Of a stretch of 64,000 nt of DNA, positions 54,030 to 62,049 are shown one piece after another (positions within the stretch are counted from its first letter, which is position 1; each line of letters opens with the position of its first letter). Under the pieces are notes generated by a model. That model worked only from the letters and a program-made list of their open reading frames with translations. It was not told the origin of the DNA and did no database searches. Source of the DNA: CAYPHY01 sp964410625 (GTDB lineage Bacteria > Chloroflexota > Anaerolineae > Promineifilales > Promineifilaceae). A program made the position numbers and the translations under genes. The stretch covers positions 118,547 to 182,546 of the forward strand of contig CAYPHY010000007.1 in the NCBI GenBank assembly GCA_964410625.1, read 5' to 3'.

Positions 54030-54130
54030 TCAGTTAGCAGTAGACAGCAAGCAGTATATTGGTGTATTGGTGTATTGGTCATGTCCACCTAACCAATAGA
54101 CTAACATACCAATACACCAATAACTAATCT
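54030..54130. repeat. Heptamer patch between hisD and hisC
   Basis: CAGTTAGCAGTAGACAGCAAGCAGT, then TTGGTGTATTGGTGTATTGG and ACCAATAGACTAACATACCAATACACC: two unit families in succession. Confidence 0.8.
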
Positions 54131-54131
54131 C

Positions 54132-55484
54132 CTAACCTCCTAATCTCCATTCTCCAATCTCCAATCTCCTCTCCGCCGCCGCCGCATGTCCGGTCAGCCC
54201 TTCGGCGTGGGCAATCACCGCTGCTGGCCGGCTCAAGGTGGCGGCCGTCGCCTCATCTAGCTCAATGATGCTTGTAATCCGCACAAAGTCGAGCACGGAC
54301 AGTGGTGAGGCGAAACGCGCCGTGCCACTTGTTGGCATCACATGGCTTGGGCCAGCCACATAATCACCCAACACCTCGAAAGAGCGTTCGCCGATGAACA
54401 ATCCACCAGCACGGTCGAGCAAGGGAACCAGCTCCTGCGGCGCGGCCGTTGCCAGGCAAAGATGTTCCGGCGCAAAGTCGTTTGCCAACGCGGCCGCTTC
54501 TGCCAGGTCGCTGGTTAGCACGATTCCTCCCTGTCCGGCCAATGATACGGCGATCACTTCAGCACGGCTTAGTTGCTCCGCCTGCCGCCCGATTTCGATC
54601 TGTACCGCTTCGGCCAACGGCCGTGAAGGCGTCAGCAAAATCGCCGTTGCCAGCACGTCATGCTCCGCCTGTGCCAGCAAATCGGCAGCGACCCACGCTG
54701 GATTGGCCGTTTCGTCGGCGATCACTACCGTCTCTGTCGGCCCATAAAGGCCATCAATCCCAACCACTCCAAAGACCTGCTGCTTGGCCAACGTCGTAAA
54801 CAGACTTCCCGGCCCAACGATCTTGTCCACACGCGGGATACTCTCCGTGCCAAAAGCCAGCGCGGCAATTGCCTGTGCCCCACCCAGCCGGTAAATCCTC
54901 TCGACGCCAGCGATATGGGCGGCGGCTAAAACAACGTCAGACACACGGCCGTTCGGCCGTCCCGGTGGCGTCACAACAACTATTTCCTTCACCCCTGCCA
55001 CCTGCGCCGGAATCACCGACATCAACAACGATGAAGGCAAGGGGGCTGTCCCTCCTGGCACATAGGCCCCAACCCGTCGCAGCGGCGTCACCTGCTGCCC
55101 CAGACGGCCGCCTAACTCCGTCGTTGTCCACGAATTCAGCGGCTGGCATTGGTGAAAAGCGCGAATCCGTTCCGTTGCCAGCGATATTGCTGCCACTAAC
55201 TCTTTTGGAAGCTTGCTGACGGCCGCTGCCAGATTTTCAGTCTCCACTGCTAAATCCTCCAAATCCACGCCATCAATACGCTTCGTCCATTCCCGCAACG
55301 CGGCATCTCCCCGCTGCTGCACGTCCTCCAAGACACGCGCGACGGCCGCCGCCGGAGCCAGCGGTTCACCAAAAATCTGCTTGGTTCGTTCTAGGACGGC
55401 CGCCGGAATCTCTGGTGTAAGTGTCGGCCGTCTCCGCAAAATCGTCCGTTGCGCTTCGGCAACTGTGTAGATGTTGAGCATCAT
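54132..55484 (-). CDS. hisD: Histidinol dehydrogenase
   Basis: At 450 residues it catalyses the last two oxidation steps. VRRVGAYVPGG-like TPLRRVGAYVPGGTAPLPSS, KIVGPGSLFTTLAKQQVFG, PTETVVIADETANPAWVAADLLAQAEHD and the zinc/substrate region ANDFAPEHLCLAT, then DYVAGPSHVMPTSGTARFASPLSVLDF, are intact. The last twelve residues, RRLEIGEWRLGG, come from CCAATCTCC-type repeat DNA that overlaps the normal stop position. A double ATG at the start follows GAGGAAC. Confidence 0.97.
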   Translation of the reverse strand: MMLNIYTVAEAQRTILRRRPTLTPEIPAAVLERTKQIFGEPLAPAAAVARVLEDVQQRGDAALREWTKRIDGVDLEDLAVETENLAAAVSKLPKELVAAISLATERIRAFHQCQPLNSWTTTELGGRLGQQVTPLRRVGAYVPGGTAPLPSSLLMSVIPAQVAGVKEIVVVTPPGRPNGRVSDVVLAAAHIAGVERIYRLGGAQAIAALAFGTESIPRVDKIVGPGSLFTTLAKQQVFGVVGIDGLYGPTETVVIADETANPAWVAADLLAQAEHDVLATAILLTPSRPLAEAVQIEIGRQAEQLSRAEVIAVSLAGQGGIVLTSDLAEAAALANDFAPEHLCLATAAPQELVPLLDRAGGLFIGERSFEVLGDYVAGPSHVMPTSGTARFASPLSVLDFVRITSIIELDEATAATLSRPAAVIAHAEGLTGHAAAAERRLEIGEWRLGG

Positions 55485-55492
55485 GTTCCTCT

Positions 55493-55611
55493 GTTGTTGA
55501 TAGTAGGCAGTAGGCGATGTATTGGTAAATTGGTATATTTGTTATCTATACATTGACCGCTAGACCATTACACCAATACACCATTACACCAATAACCAAT
55601 CTCCCAGTCTC
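55493..55611. repeat. Heptamer patch between hisG and hisD
   Basis: GTAGGCAGTAGGCGATG, TATTGGTAAATTGGTATATTTG and ACACCAATACACCATTACACC units, then CAATCTCCCAGTCTCC. Confidence 0.8.
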
Positions 55612-56697
55612 CTAGTCTCCAATCTCTCCTATCGCCCTCAACATCGCCCGATACCGCGCCGGTTCTTCCTCGAAGATATAGGCGCAGGGAGCGACGATGA
55701 CCCCACTGCCGCCAATTGCCCGTAGCTCGCCAATCGCATCGAACAATTGCGTCTTACGCACGACCACATTAACCGCATACCACCCAGGCTGCTCCCCTGC
55801 TCCTCCGCTCCTCTGCCCCTCTGCTCGCTTATCCACCTGCTCCGGTGTCACCACCTGCGAAATCGTCGGCCCTTGCAAGCCACCAATACTGGTCTGCGTA
55901 AACATTCGCTCGGCAATGGCTTGCGGTGATTCGCCACGCACATTAGCCGTGACCAAAAAGGAACCGGCCGCCCGTTGATGTGCCTCAATGTATTCCAACA
56001 AGTGGCGGGCAATCGCCAACACCTCCGGCCTCGTCTGTAACGCATGGCGATTGGCGATCAGCACAGCCTGAGAGCGCAAAATCAGGCCATCGTCTAACGG
56101 CCGCAAGTGGTTATCGCGTAACGTCACCCCCGACGACACCAGATCAGCAATCAGGTCGGCATAGCCAATAGCCGGGGCAATTTCCAATGTCCCCTCCACA
56201 CCAATCAACCGGTAAGGGGCGACACCATGACTGTCCAGGAAGTGGCTGGTTAACCGGGGAAACTTAGTGGCTATACGCAGTTCACGACCATCTTTTCCTA
56301 ACTTTTTCGCCCAAGCAGCCAATTCTCCAATCGTTCGCGCCGGGGTGTCTTCCGGCACAGCCAGATTAAGCGTACAGGGGCCAAATCCCAACTCATCATG
56401 CAGGGTTAATACCTCACCATTTCCGTTTGCCAGCGGCCCGCTGTTCGCCTGTCCCTTCTCCGCCAATACGTCATAGCCGGTGATGCCAAAATCAACGCTC
56501 CCCTGCTGCACGCTGACCACAATGTCTCCCGGCCGTTGAAACATCACCGTCATCCCCTTTAGACCGGGAATCGTCGCCTCATATTGGCGTGGATTCGGCC
56601 GAAACACCCTCAACCCACACGCCTCCAAAAAATCTAACGCCCCCTCCTGCAAAATCCCCTTGCTTGGCAGGGCTAATCGTATGTCTGTTCGTTCCAT
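55612..56697 (-). CDS. hisG: ATP phosphoribosyltransferase, long form with in-frame insertion
   Basis: At 361 residues it commits PRPP and ATP to histidine synthesis. IRLALPSKGILQEGALDFLEACGL, QGSVDFGITGYDVL and the PRPP loop region RIATKFPRLTSHFLDSHGV, then the glycine loop EGTLEIAPAIGYADLIADLVSSG, are present. A C-terminal regulatory domain (NVVVRKTQLFDAIGELRAIGGSGVIV) marks the long, feedback-inhibited form, independent of HisZ. Residues about 288-305, DKRAEGQRSGGAGEQPG-like, are read from GAGGAGCAGAGG repeats (55,783-55,836) and lie between the catalytic and regulatory domains. It is the first structural gene after the leader. Confidence 0.96.
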   Translation of the reverse strand: MERTDIRLALPSKGILQEGALDFLEACGLRVFRPNPRQYEATIPGLKGMTVMFQRPGDIVVSVQQGSVDFGITGYDVLAEKGQANSGPLANGNGEVLTLHDELGFGPCTLNLAVPEDTPARTIGELAAWAKKLGKDGRELRIATKFPRLTSHFLDSHGVAPYRLIGVEGTLEIAPAIGYADLIADLVSSGVTLRDNHLRPLDDGLILRSQAVLIANRHALQTRPEVLAIARHLLEYIEAHQRAAGSFLVTANVRGESPQAIAERMFTQTSIGGLQGPTISQVVTPEQVDKRAEGQRSGGAGEQPGWYAVNVVVRKTQLFDAIGELRAIGGSGVIVAPCAYIFEEEPARYRAMLRAIGEIGD

Positions 56698-56699
56698 AT

Positions 56700-56838
56700 T
56701 TCACTTGTTATTGGTCTATTGGTCTATTGGTGTACTGGTATATTGGTTACTATCATACTGACTACTATCAATGCACGAATACACCAATAAACTAATACAC
56801 TAATAGCCCAACCTCCCACTCTCTCAATCTCCAATCTC
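56700..56838. repeat. Heptamer patch between the his attenuator and hisG
   Basis: TTGGTCTATTGGTCTATTGGTGTACTGG and ATACACCAATAAACTAATACAC, then TCTCAATCTCC units. It separates the terminator hairpin from hisG by about 140 bp. Confidence 0.8.
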
Positions 56839-56877
56839 CAAACAAAAACACCCTCCCCTGGTCTCAGAGGAGGGTGT
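56839..56877 (-). terminator. Attenuator terminator upstream of hisG
   Basis: On the minus strand ACACCCTCC (56877-56869), a 12-base loop, and GGAGGGTGT (56856-56848) form a perfect 9-bp GC-rich stem followed by TTTTTGTTT (56847-56839), a typical intrinsic terminator. It lies after the His-rich leader peptide and before hisG, the classical attenuator position. Confidence 0.88.
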
Positions 56878-56894
56878 CACATTGACTAAATAAA

Positions 56895-56908
56895 AAGCTA
56901 TATAGCTT
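56895..56908 (-). promoter_or_regulatory. AT-rich palindrome in the his leader
   Basis: AAGCTATATAGCTT is a perfect palindrome followed by TTTATTT on the minus strand, between the leader peptide stop and the terminator. It may be one arm of the alternative pause or antiterminator structures. Confidence 0.45.
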
Positions 56909-56932
56909 GCTACCTCAACCCAGGGCAAAACG

Positions 56933-57001
56933 TCATCGCGCGATTGCGTGATGATGGTGGCCCAGATGCCCGTAGTTGATGGTAGCGTTGTGTTCGTTCA
57001 C
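56933..57001 (-). CDS. hisL: His operon leader peptide
   Basis: A 22-residue frame starts at GTG 57001 and ends at TGA 56933-56935. It contains His at positions 4, 12, 15, 16, 17 and 18, so four consecutive His codons (CAC CAT CAT CAC) and six of 22 in all. No ribosome-binding site is visible. The likely transcription start lies only a few bases upstream, so translation may be leaderless. Ribosome stalling at uncharged tRNA-His in the HHHH run would prevent the downstream terminator from forming. The frame is too short for normal gene finding; the His run, the position and the terminator together make it convincing. Confidence 0.85.
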   Translation of the reverse strand: MNEHNATINYGHLGHHHHAIAR

Positions 57002-57011
57002 AATGATAGGC

Positions 57012-57040
57012 AGTCTAACAGAAGAGTAAACGGCCGTCAA
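57012..57040 (-). promoter_or_regulatory. Promoter of the his operon
   Basis: On the minus strand -35 TTGACG (57040-57035), a 17-bp spacer and -10 TAGACT (57017-57012) lie directly before the leader peptide. A start about seven bases past the -10 would fall at about 57004-57006. Confidence 0.68.
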
Positions 57041-57115
57041 CCGTTTGTGGCACAATTGCGAAATTATACACGCTCCCACTATCCGCTGCTGCTATCTTCG
57101 CTATAATAGGTGGCA

Positions 57116-57517
57116 ATGAGTCGAAAGTCGAACCCGTTCTCCCGCTTCCTCGGTCAATGGTCACAGAATCGGCCGTTCAACGCCTTTGTCAAACAATGGG
57201 ACGCCCTGGAGGCGCTGGTGGTTGGTGTCTATCGTGACAAAATCAGTCCGGAAGCGGCCGCGCCGGACTTTAATCACATTTGGCCTGCCTTGCGCCAACA
57301 GTATCCGCAATGGGCAGAAGCCCTTCGCCCCCACTGGCAGGCGACCAGGGCAGCCGGACAACCGACCCAGACCGACCCTTTTTTGCTGCTGCTCGGTGTG
57401 CAACAAGCGGCCGACATCCAGGGTAATTGGGACCTGATGCAACATCTCCCGGCCGCAAGAGAAGCGATTAATCGGCTGTTGGTGGAGATGGGAGAGGAGA
57501 AGGAGATTGGAGATTAG
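57116..57517 (+). CDS. Uncharacterised small protein (133 aa)
   Basis: I do not recognise the family. MSRKSNPFSRFLGQWSQNRPFNAFVKQWDALEALVVGVYRDKISPEAA is followed by HIWPALRQQYPQWAEALRPHWQATRAAG and a helix with LLLLGVQQAADIQGNWDLMQHLPAAREAINRLLVEMG. It looks all-helical and soluble with many Trp. A TATAAT at 57102-57107 lies only nine bases before the ATG, so the mRNA may be leaderless; GTG 57110 is an in-frame alternative. The last residues (EEKEIGD) are encoded by GGAGATTGG repeat DNA. It is divergent from the his operon. Confidence 0.7.
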   Translation: MSRKSNPFSRFLGQWSQNRPFNAFVKQWDALEALVVGVYRDKISPEAAAPDFNHIWPALRQQYPQWAEALRPHWQATRAAGQPTQTDPFLLLLGVQQAADIQGNWDLMQHLPAAREAINRLLVEMGEEKEIGD

Positions 57518-57550
57518 AGATTGGGAGAGTGTGACATTGGGGACTGAGTA

Positions 57551-57694
57551 CAGTGTTTCAAAAGTAACACAACTGTCATTCCGAGAGGAGTCTTCGGAGC
57601 GAGGAATCCCCAGCAACTCACTGGCCAACGCAGTCGCCAGGGATTCCTCGCTCCGCTCGGAATGACGAATGAGCAAATAACTTTTGAAACACTG
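57551..57694. mobile_element. MITE-like 144-bp inverted-repeat element with ATTCCGAG-type core
   Basis: Perfect 15-bp terminal inverted repeats CAGTGTTTCAAAAGT (57551-57565) and ACTTTTGAAACACTG (57680-57694) enclose a second dyad, GTCATTCCGAG...GCGAGGAATCCC against GGGATTCCTCGC...CTCGGAATGAC. No coding frame spans it. The core resembles widespread GTCATTCCGAGCG-type repeats in unrelated bacteria. Confidence 0.8.
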
Positions 57695-57865
57695 CACTGA
57701 GAGACTAAGGCAGAAGAGGTGCTTTCTGTTAAGGGTTTGCGTTCAGGGGCAGTAGCCACTACAATGCAAATACAAGGAAACAGGGCATTCTATTTTGTTT
57801 GTTACCGAATTTCGGACAAATCGCACTCATTGATTGCAAACATGCATAAAACTGGCAGGTGAAAC

Positions 57866-58294
57866 GTGAAACGTCAAGGTTCCTCTAACTTTCTAATTGG
57901 CTTGTTGATCGGTGGGCTGTTTGCCCTGCTTGTCTGGTATTGGCAAAAGAGTACCTCGGCCGAAGATGGCGCACTCGATGTCCTCGAACGGCTGGGCGAG
58001 GCACGGCGACGTATTCGCGAGTTGGAGGCAGAACTGGCCGCGGCAAAGGCGACACTTCCCTCGCGTGGTGTGAGTGTGGCAACCGACAGTTCCAGCGCGG
58101 CCGACAACCTGGAAGCGATCAACGGAATTGGCCCCACCTACGCTCGACGGCTACGCGAGGCGGGGATTAAGACGTTTAGCGACCTGATCGAACAAACACC
58201 GGAGCGGCTGCGCGAGATCACCGGTCTGCGTGATTGGCAAGCGGCCGATCCCGCCGACTGGATCAATGAAGCCCGTCAGCTTGGCGGGCTTTAA
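57866..58294 (+). CDS. Membrane-anchored helix-hairpin-helix protein
   Basis: This 142-residue protein has an N-terminal membrane helix (FLIGLLIGGLFALLVWYW, 9-26), a coiled coil (ALDVLERLGEARRRIRELEAELAAAK), a Ser-rich linker and a C-terminal HhH domain (NLEAINGIGPTYARRLREAGIKTFSDLIEQTPERLREI) of the kind found in ribosomal S13-like, RadA/Pol-beta-like or DUF4332-like modules. HhH units bind DNA or mediate protein contacts. It stands alone and faces the ABC-F gene. The role is unknown. Confidence 0.82.
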   Translation: MKRQGSSNFLIGLLIGGLFALLVWYWQKSTSAEDGALDVLERLGEARRRIRELEAELAAAKATLPSRGVSVATDSSSAADNLEAINGIGPTYARRLREAGIKTFSDLIEQTPERLREITGLRDWQAADPADWINEARQLGGL

Positions 58295-58308
58295 GTAGAA
58301 AGCCAAAT

Positions 58309-58366
58309 CACAAAGACGCTAATACAGGAGGTTTATCTGAAAACTCTGTCTATTAGCGTCTTTGTG
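58309..58366. terminator. Perfect 16-bp inverted repeat between convergent genes
   Basis: CACAAAGACGCTAATA (58309-58324) and TATTAGCGTCTTTGTG (58351-58366) flank a 26-base loop. It sits between the HhH-protein stop and the ABC-F stop and probably ends both transcripts. Confidence 0.7.
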
Positions 58367-58374
58367 GTCAATGC

Positions 58375-59991
58375 TTATGTCAATTTAAGTGTGCCTTCCT
58401 CAACGAGCCATAAGTCGGTCGCAAAACGGTCAATGAAGTAGCGGTCATGGATCACGGCCATTACCGTCCCCTCATAGGCGGCCAATGCCTGTTCAAAGCG
58501 CTCCCGCGAGGGAATATCAAGATGATTGATCGGCTCATCGAGGAGCAAAAAAGTACAACCCGCCGCCACCAACCGCGCCAATGAGAGCCGCGCTCGTTCC
58601 CCAAAGCTCAGCTTGCCAATCGGCCGCAACGCATCATCCCCCTCAAACAAAAAGAAGTGCAAGAACGACCGCGCCTCGGTTTCGTTCATCAACGCCACTT
58701 CCTGCACGGCCGCCAACGCTGTCGAAGCACTGTCCAGCAGCTCCTGCTCTTGTGACATATATCCCAGGCGCACGCTGCCACCCAGGCGCACCTGCCCCGC
58801 TAACGGCGGCAACTGACCGGCAATCGTCCGCAGCAGTGTTGTCTTGCCTGCCCCGTTGGGGCCTGTTAGCGCCACTCGCTGCCCCGCCTGCACCGTCCCG
58901 TTGACACCCTGCAACAACGGCCGATGACCAGGGTAGCCCACGCTTAGATTTTCTAGCGTTAGGACATCACGGCCGATATGGGTATCTTCATCAAACGCCA
59001 GCTTCATCTGCCACGAGCGCCCCGGCTTTTCCACACGCTCATCCGACTCCAGGTAGCGGTCCAGCTTTTTCTCGCGCGACTTCGCCTTTCGCGCCACCTT
59101 CTTGGCAATGCGTCGCACACCGGGCTGATTGGGCTTCGTGGTACGTTCCACATGCCGCGCCTGCTCCATCGTGCGGTTGATGTCCTGGCGCATTCGCCGG
59201 ATTTCATACGCCTGATCGCGCCATGCTTGCCACTGTCGCTCCCGTTCCCCCGTCACCTGTTCCACATAGTCGCTGTAATTGCCTACGTACTCGCGGATCG
59301 TTTGTTTGCCGGGATCGAGATCGAGAATTCGATTGGCTGTATGGTCGAGAAACGTCCGGTCGTGGGAAACCAGCAACACACCACCGGGGAAATCAGCCAG
59401 CCACGCCTCCAGCCATTCGAGCATCTCAATATCCAGATGGTTCGTCGGTTCGTCCAGCAAAAGCAATTGTGGATCGCCTAGTAAGACAAGCGCCAGTGCC
59501 AGCCGTGTTTTTTGTCCGCCGCTCAACCGGCCGACCTCCTGCTCAGGCGGCACCTCCGCTAAGCCTAAATTGGCGAGAACAGACTCAACACGAGCGGTGT
59601 CCAGCCGTGTCAATCGCTCCAGCACCTGATCGTAAGCAGTTTGTAGGTCATCTCGTTGTGGCTCGGCCGCCAACGCCACGCCCAACTGTGCCAATTCCGC
59701 TTCCAGTAGCTCTGGGTCACCCACTGCCTGGTGTAAGACCTGGTTCAGCGTCAATGTAGGATTGATCTCAAAGCCCTGCGACAGATAGCCTACGCGCAAA
59801 TCCGCTGGGGTAAACGCCACATGCCCGGCATCAGGCGGTTCTTGCCCGGCCAAAATACGTAGCAGCGTCGTCTTGCCGCTGCCATTAGGGCCAACCAGCC
59901 CAACTCGCTCACCGGCATTAACCGTAAAGGAGATATTTTGTAGAATGGGGTCGAGGTTATAAGATTTCGATAGTTGATGAACCGTTAACAT
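58375..59991 (-). CDS. ABC-F family ATPase
   Basis: The protein has about 538 residues with two ABC cassettes and no membrane segment. Cassette 1: Walker A GPNGSGKTTLL, signature RLSGGQKTRLALALVLL, Walker B LLLLDEPTNHLDI. Cassette 2: GPNGAGKTTLL, signature LSFGERARLSLARLV, Walker B FLLLDEPINHLDI. The linker between (about 240-330) is charged and helical (RQDINRTMEQARHVERTTKP), the P-site tRNA interaction motif region. ATG 59991 (MLTVHQLSKSYN) with AGGA upstream is preferred over the open extension to 60039. ABC-F proteins act on ribosomes, as translation factors or in antibiotic protection; which one is unclear. Confidence 0.92.
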   Translation of the reverse strand: MLTVHQLSKSYNLDPILQNISFTVNAGERVGLVGPNGSGKTTLLRILAGQEPPDAGHVAFTPADLRVGYLSQGFEINPTLTLNQVLHQAVGDPELLEAELAQLGVALAAEPQRDDLQTAYDQVLERLTRLDTARVESVLANLGLAEVPPEQEVGRLSGGQKTRLALALVLLGDPQLLLLDEPTNHLDIEMLEWLEAWLADFPGGVLLVSHDRTFLDHTANRILDLDPGKQTIREYVGNYSDYVEQVTGERERQWQAWRDQAYEIRRMRQDINRTMEQARHVERTTKPNQPGVRRIAKKVARKAKSREKKLDRYLESDERVEKPGRSWQMKLAFDEDTHIGRDVLTLENLSVGYPGHRPLLQGVNGTVQAGQRVALTGPNGAGKTTLLRTIAGQLPPLAGQVRLGGSVRLGYMSQEQELLDSASTALAAVQEVALMNETEARSFLHFFLFEGDDALRPIGKLSFGERARLSLARLVAAGCTFLLLDEPINHLDIPSRERFEQALAAYEGTVMAVIHDRYFIDRFATDLWLVEEGTLKLT

Positions 59992-60230
59992 GAGTTTCCT
60001 AATCTGGGTTGCCTTGCCCGCTAAGGGCCGACACAGCAAGCGGCCGTGCTCCAGGCAAACAATTGGCTAAACATTGCCAGCACGCACAAGTGTTTTTAAC
60101 TCGTGCCAGGAATAGGGAAACTCAGTCCGTCATCAATCACTATCTCCAGAGGTGATATTCGTACTGTGTAATTATCGCAAAAATACGGCCGTTGGCAAGG
60201 AGGATACACAGGCCCACGCTTCCAAGCCGA

Positions 60231-60259
60231 TTGACTTGCCAGGGCTACCTGGCTATAAT
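60231..60259 (+). promoter_or_regulatory. Promoter of the serS T-box transcript
   Basis: TTGACT (60231-60236), a 17-bp spacer and TATAAT (60254-60259). Confidence 0.82.
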
Positions 60260-60267
60260 GAACCTGA

Positions 60268-60540
60268 GTTACAACCAAAACGACAACAACGGTGATGGAG
60301 ACAAGTAAGCGGGTTCGCGAATACAGAGAGTTGGCGGCCGCTGCGAGCCAATTTCGCCCCTGACTGAAATCCCCTCCTGAGTTGCTTCCCGCAAACGTTG
60401 ATTAAGGGAAGCCGGGTTCGCCCGTTATCGCGCCGAAGAGGCTAACTGTGGTAGTTTGAAGTTATGGCTGCCTACAGTTAGCGAAACCAGGTGGCACCAC
60501 GAAGCCCCCTCGTCCTGGTATGGACGTGGGGGCTTTTATA
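60268..60540 (+). promoter_or_regulatory. T-box riboswitch controlling serS
   Basis: The leader of about 270 bases ends in the T-box core CCAGGTGGCACCACG (60487-60501), directly followed by a terminator. That terminator is AGCCCCC.CGTCC (60503-60515) paired with GGACG.GGGGGCT (60522-60534) and TTTT. Stem III is GGCTAACTGTGGTAG against CTACAGTTAGC just before it. Upstream, GCGGG/CCCGC and TTGGC/GCCAA pairings fit stem I. A TCC in ATCCCCTCC is one candidate serine specifier, not certain. Uncharged tRNA-Ser would bind the specifier and the T-box bulge and allow read-through into serS. Confidence 0.88.
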
Positions 60541-60630
60541 TTTGGCAGCGCGATTTGGCAAAGCGCGTAACGCGGCGCGATTTGCTAAATCACGCAACGG
60601 TGTATTGCGATTTACCAAATCGCACTACAG
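60541..60630. repeat. GCGATTT..AAATCGC palindromes before serS
   Basis: GCGCGATTTGGCAAAGCGC, GCGCGATTTGCTAAATC and GCGATTTACCAAATCGC are three consecutive small palindromes between the T-box terminator and the serS start, of the same family as those at 34,246, 41,645 and 46,861. Confidence 0.75.
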
Positions 60631-60641
60631 TGAGGTGAACG

Positions 60642-62009
60642 ATGATTGACATAAACCTTATTCGTGAACGGCCGGAATGGGTCAAGGAACAGATCGCGCG
60701 GCTGAATGACAGCGCACCGATTGATGAAATTCTGGCGGCCGATGGCCGCCGTCGTGAAATCCTGCAAGAAGTGGAGGCGTTACGTCGTCAGCGGAATGAT
60801 AGCTCGAAGCAGATCGGCCGTTGGATGGGCACGCTCAAAAAGCTGGAAGCAGACTTGCAACGCGCTGAAGCAGGGCAGGATGTCGGCCAGCCGGTTGATG
60901 CCATTCGCACCCAACTCAATGCCATGCAACACAATGTGGATGAAGCGCGAGACGAGACGGGTAGGCTTGGTGACCAAATTGCGGCATTAGATGAAGCGTT
61001 GCGACAAGTGGAGGCGGAACAACAGCGGTCGATGCTTTGGGTCCCCAACATCCCCCACCCAAGCGTCCCCGATGGTCCCGACGACAGCCACAACATCAAC
61101 TACCCACCTCAAGGAGCGCTGCTGCCTGAATTTGACTTTATGCCAAAGCCCCATTGGGAGCTTGGGCCAGAACTGGGAATCATTGACTTTGAGCGTGGCG
61201 TGAAGCTCAGCGGCAGCCGCTTCTATGTGCTGAAAGGGCAAGGGGCGCGGCTGCAACGAGCATTGATCCAGTTCATGCTCGACTTCCACATTGAGCGTCA
61301 CGGCTATACAGAGGTCTATCCGCCCTTCATGGTGCGTTCGGAGATGTTCGTCGGAGCGGCACAGTTGCCGAAGTTTGCCGACAACATTTATCGCGATGCG
61401 GAGGAGGATTTTATGTGGTTAGGCACGGCCGAAATCGCCCTGACCAATCTGCATCGCGATGAGATATTGGATGAGGCAGACCTGCCGATCAAGTATGTTG
61501 CCTATACCCCCTGCTTCCGGCGTGAAAAGATGAGCGCCGGGCGGGATGTGCGCGGGATCAAGCGCGGCCATCAGTTTGACAAGGTGGAGATGTACCGCTT
61601 TGCCACACCAGAAACCAGCTATCAACATTTGGAAGAGTTGGTACAAGATGCCGCTGATATCTGTGAAGCTTTGGAGCTGCCTTACCGCAAGGTAGAAATG
61701 GTGACGGGCGACCTGGGCTTCGCCGCAACAAAGAAGTTCGATCTGGAAGTGTGGGCCGCCGGTTGCCAGGAGTGGTTGGAAGTCAGCTCGGCCAGCAACT
61801 GCGAAGCGTTCCAGGCCAGGCGAGCCAATGTGAAGTATCGTCCGGCTGAGGGCGGACGGCCGCAATTTGTACACACCCTCAATGCCAGTGGTCTGGCCCT
61901 CCCGCGCATCATGATCGCGATTATAGAGAATAATCAACAAGAAGACGGTACAATTTTGCTTCCAAAATCGTTGGAGAAATATGTGGACAATTCACTATTA
62001 ATCGGTTAA
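60642..62009 (+). CDS. serS: Seryl-tRNA synthetase
   Basis: At 455 residues it is a class II synthetase. The N-terminal MIDINLIRERPEWVKEQIARLN begins the long antiparallel coiled-coil tRNA arm (about 30-115). Motif 1 region GYTEVYPPFMVRSEMFVGAAQLPKF, motif 2 IKYVAYTPCFRREKMSAGRDVRGIKRGHQFDKVEMYRF, and motif 3 HTLNASGLALPRIMIAIIENNQ are clear. The GSRFYVLKGQGARLQRALIQFMLD segment is typical of SerRS. It is slightly longer than usual (about 425). Expression is set by the T-box leader upstream. Confidence 0.97.
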   Translation: MIDINLIRERPEWVKEQIARLNDSAPIDEILAADGRRREILQEVEALRRQRNDSSKQIGRWMGTLKKLEADLQRAEAGQDVGQPVDAIRTQLNAMQHNVDEARDETGRLGDQIAALDEALRQVEAEQQRSMLWVPNIPHPSVPDGPDDSHNINYPPQGALLPEFDFMPKPHWELGPELGIIDFERGVKLSGSRFYVLKGQGARLQRALIQFMLDFHIERHGYTEVYPPFMVRSEMFVGAAQLPKFADNIYRDAEEDFMWLGTAEIALTNLHRDEILDEADLPIKYVAYTPCFRREKMSAGRDVRGIKRGHQFDKVEMYRFATPETSYQHLEELVQDAADICEALELPYRKVEMVTGDLGFAATKKFDLEVWAAGCQEWLEVSSASNCEAFQARRANVKYRPAEGGRPQFVHTLNASGLALPRIMIAIIENNQQEDGTILLPKSLEKYVDNSLLIG

Positions 62010-62049
62010 AATGACGCATATCCTTCGTAGTACCAAAAGGAAATAATCA

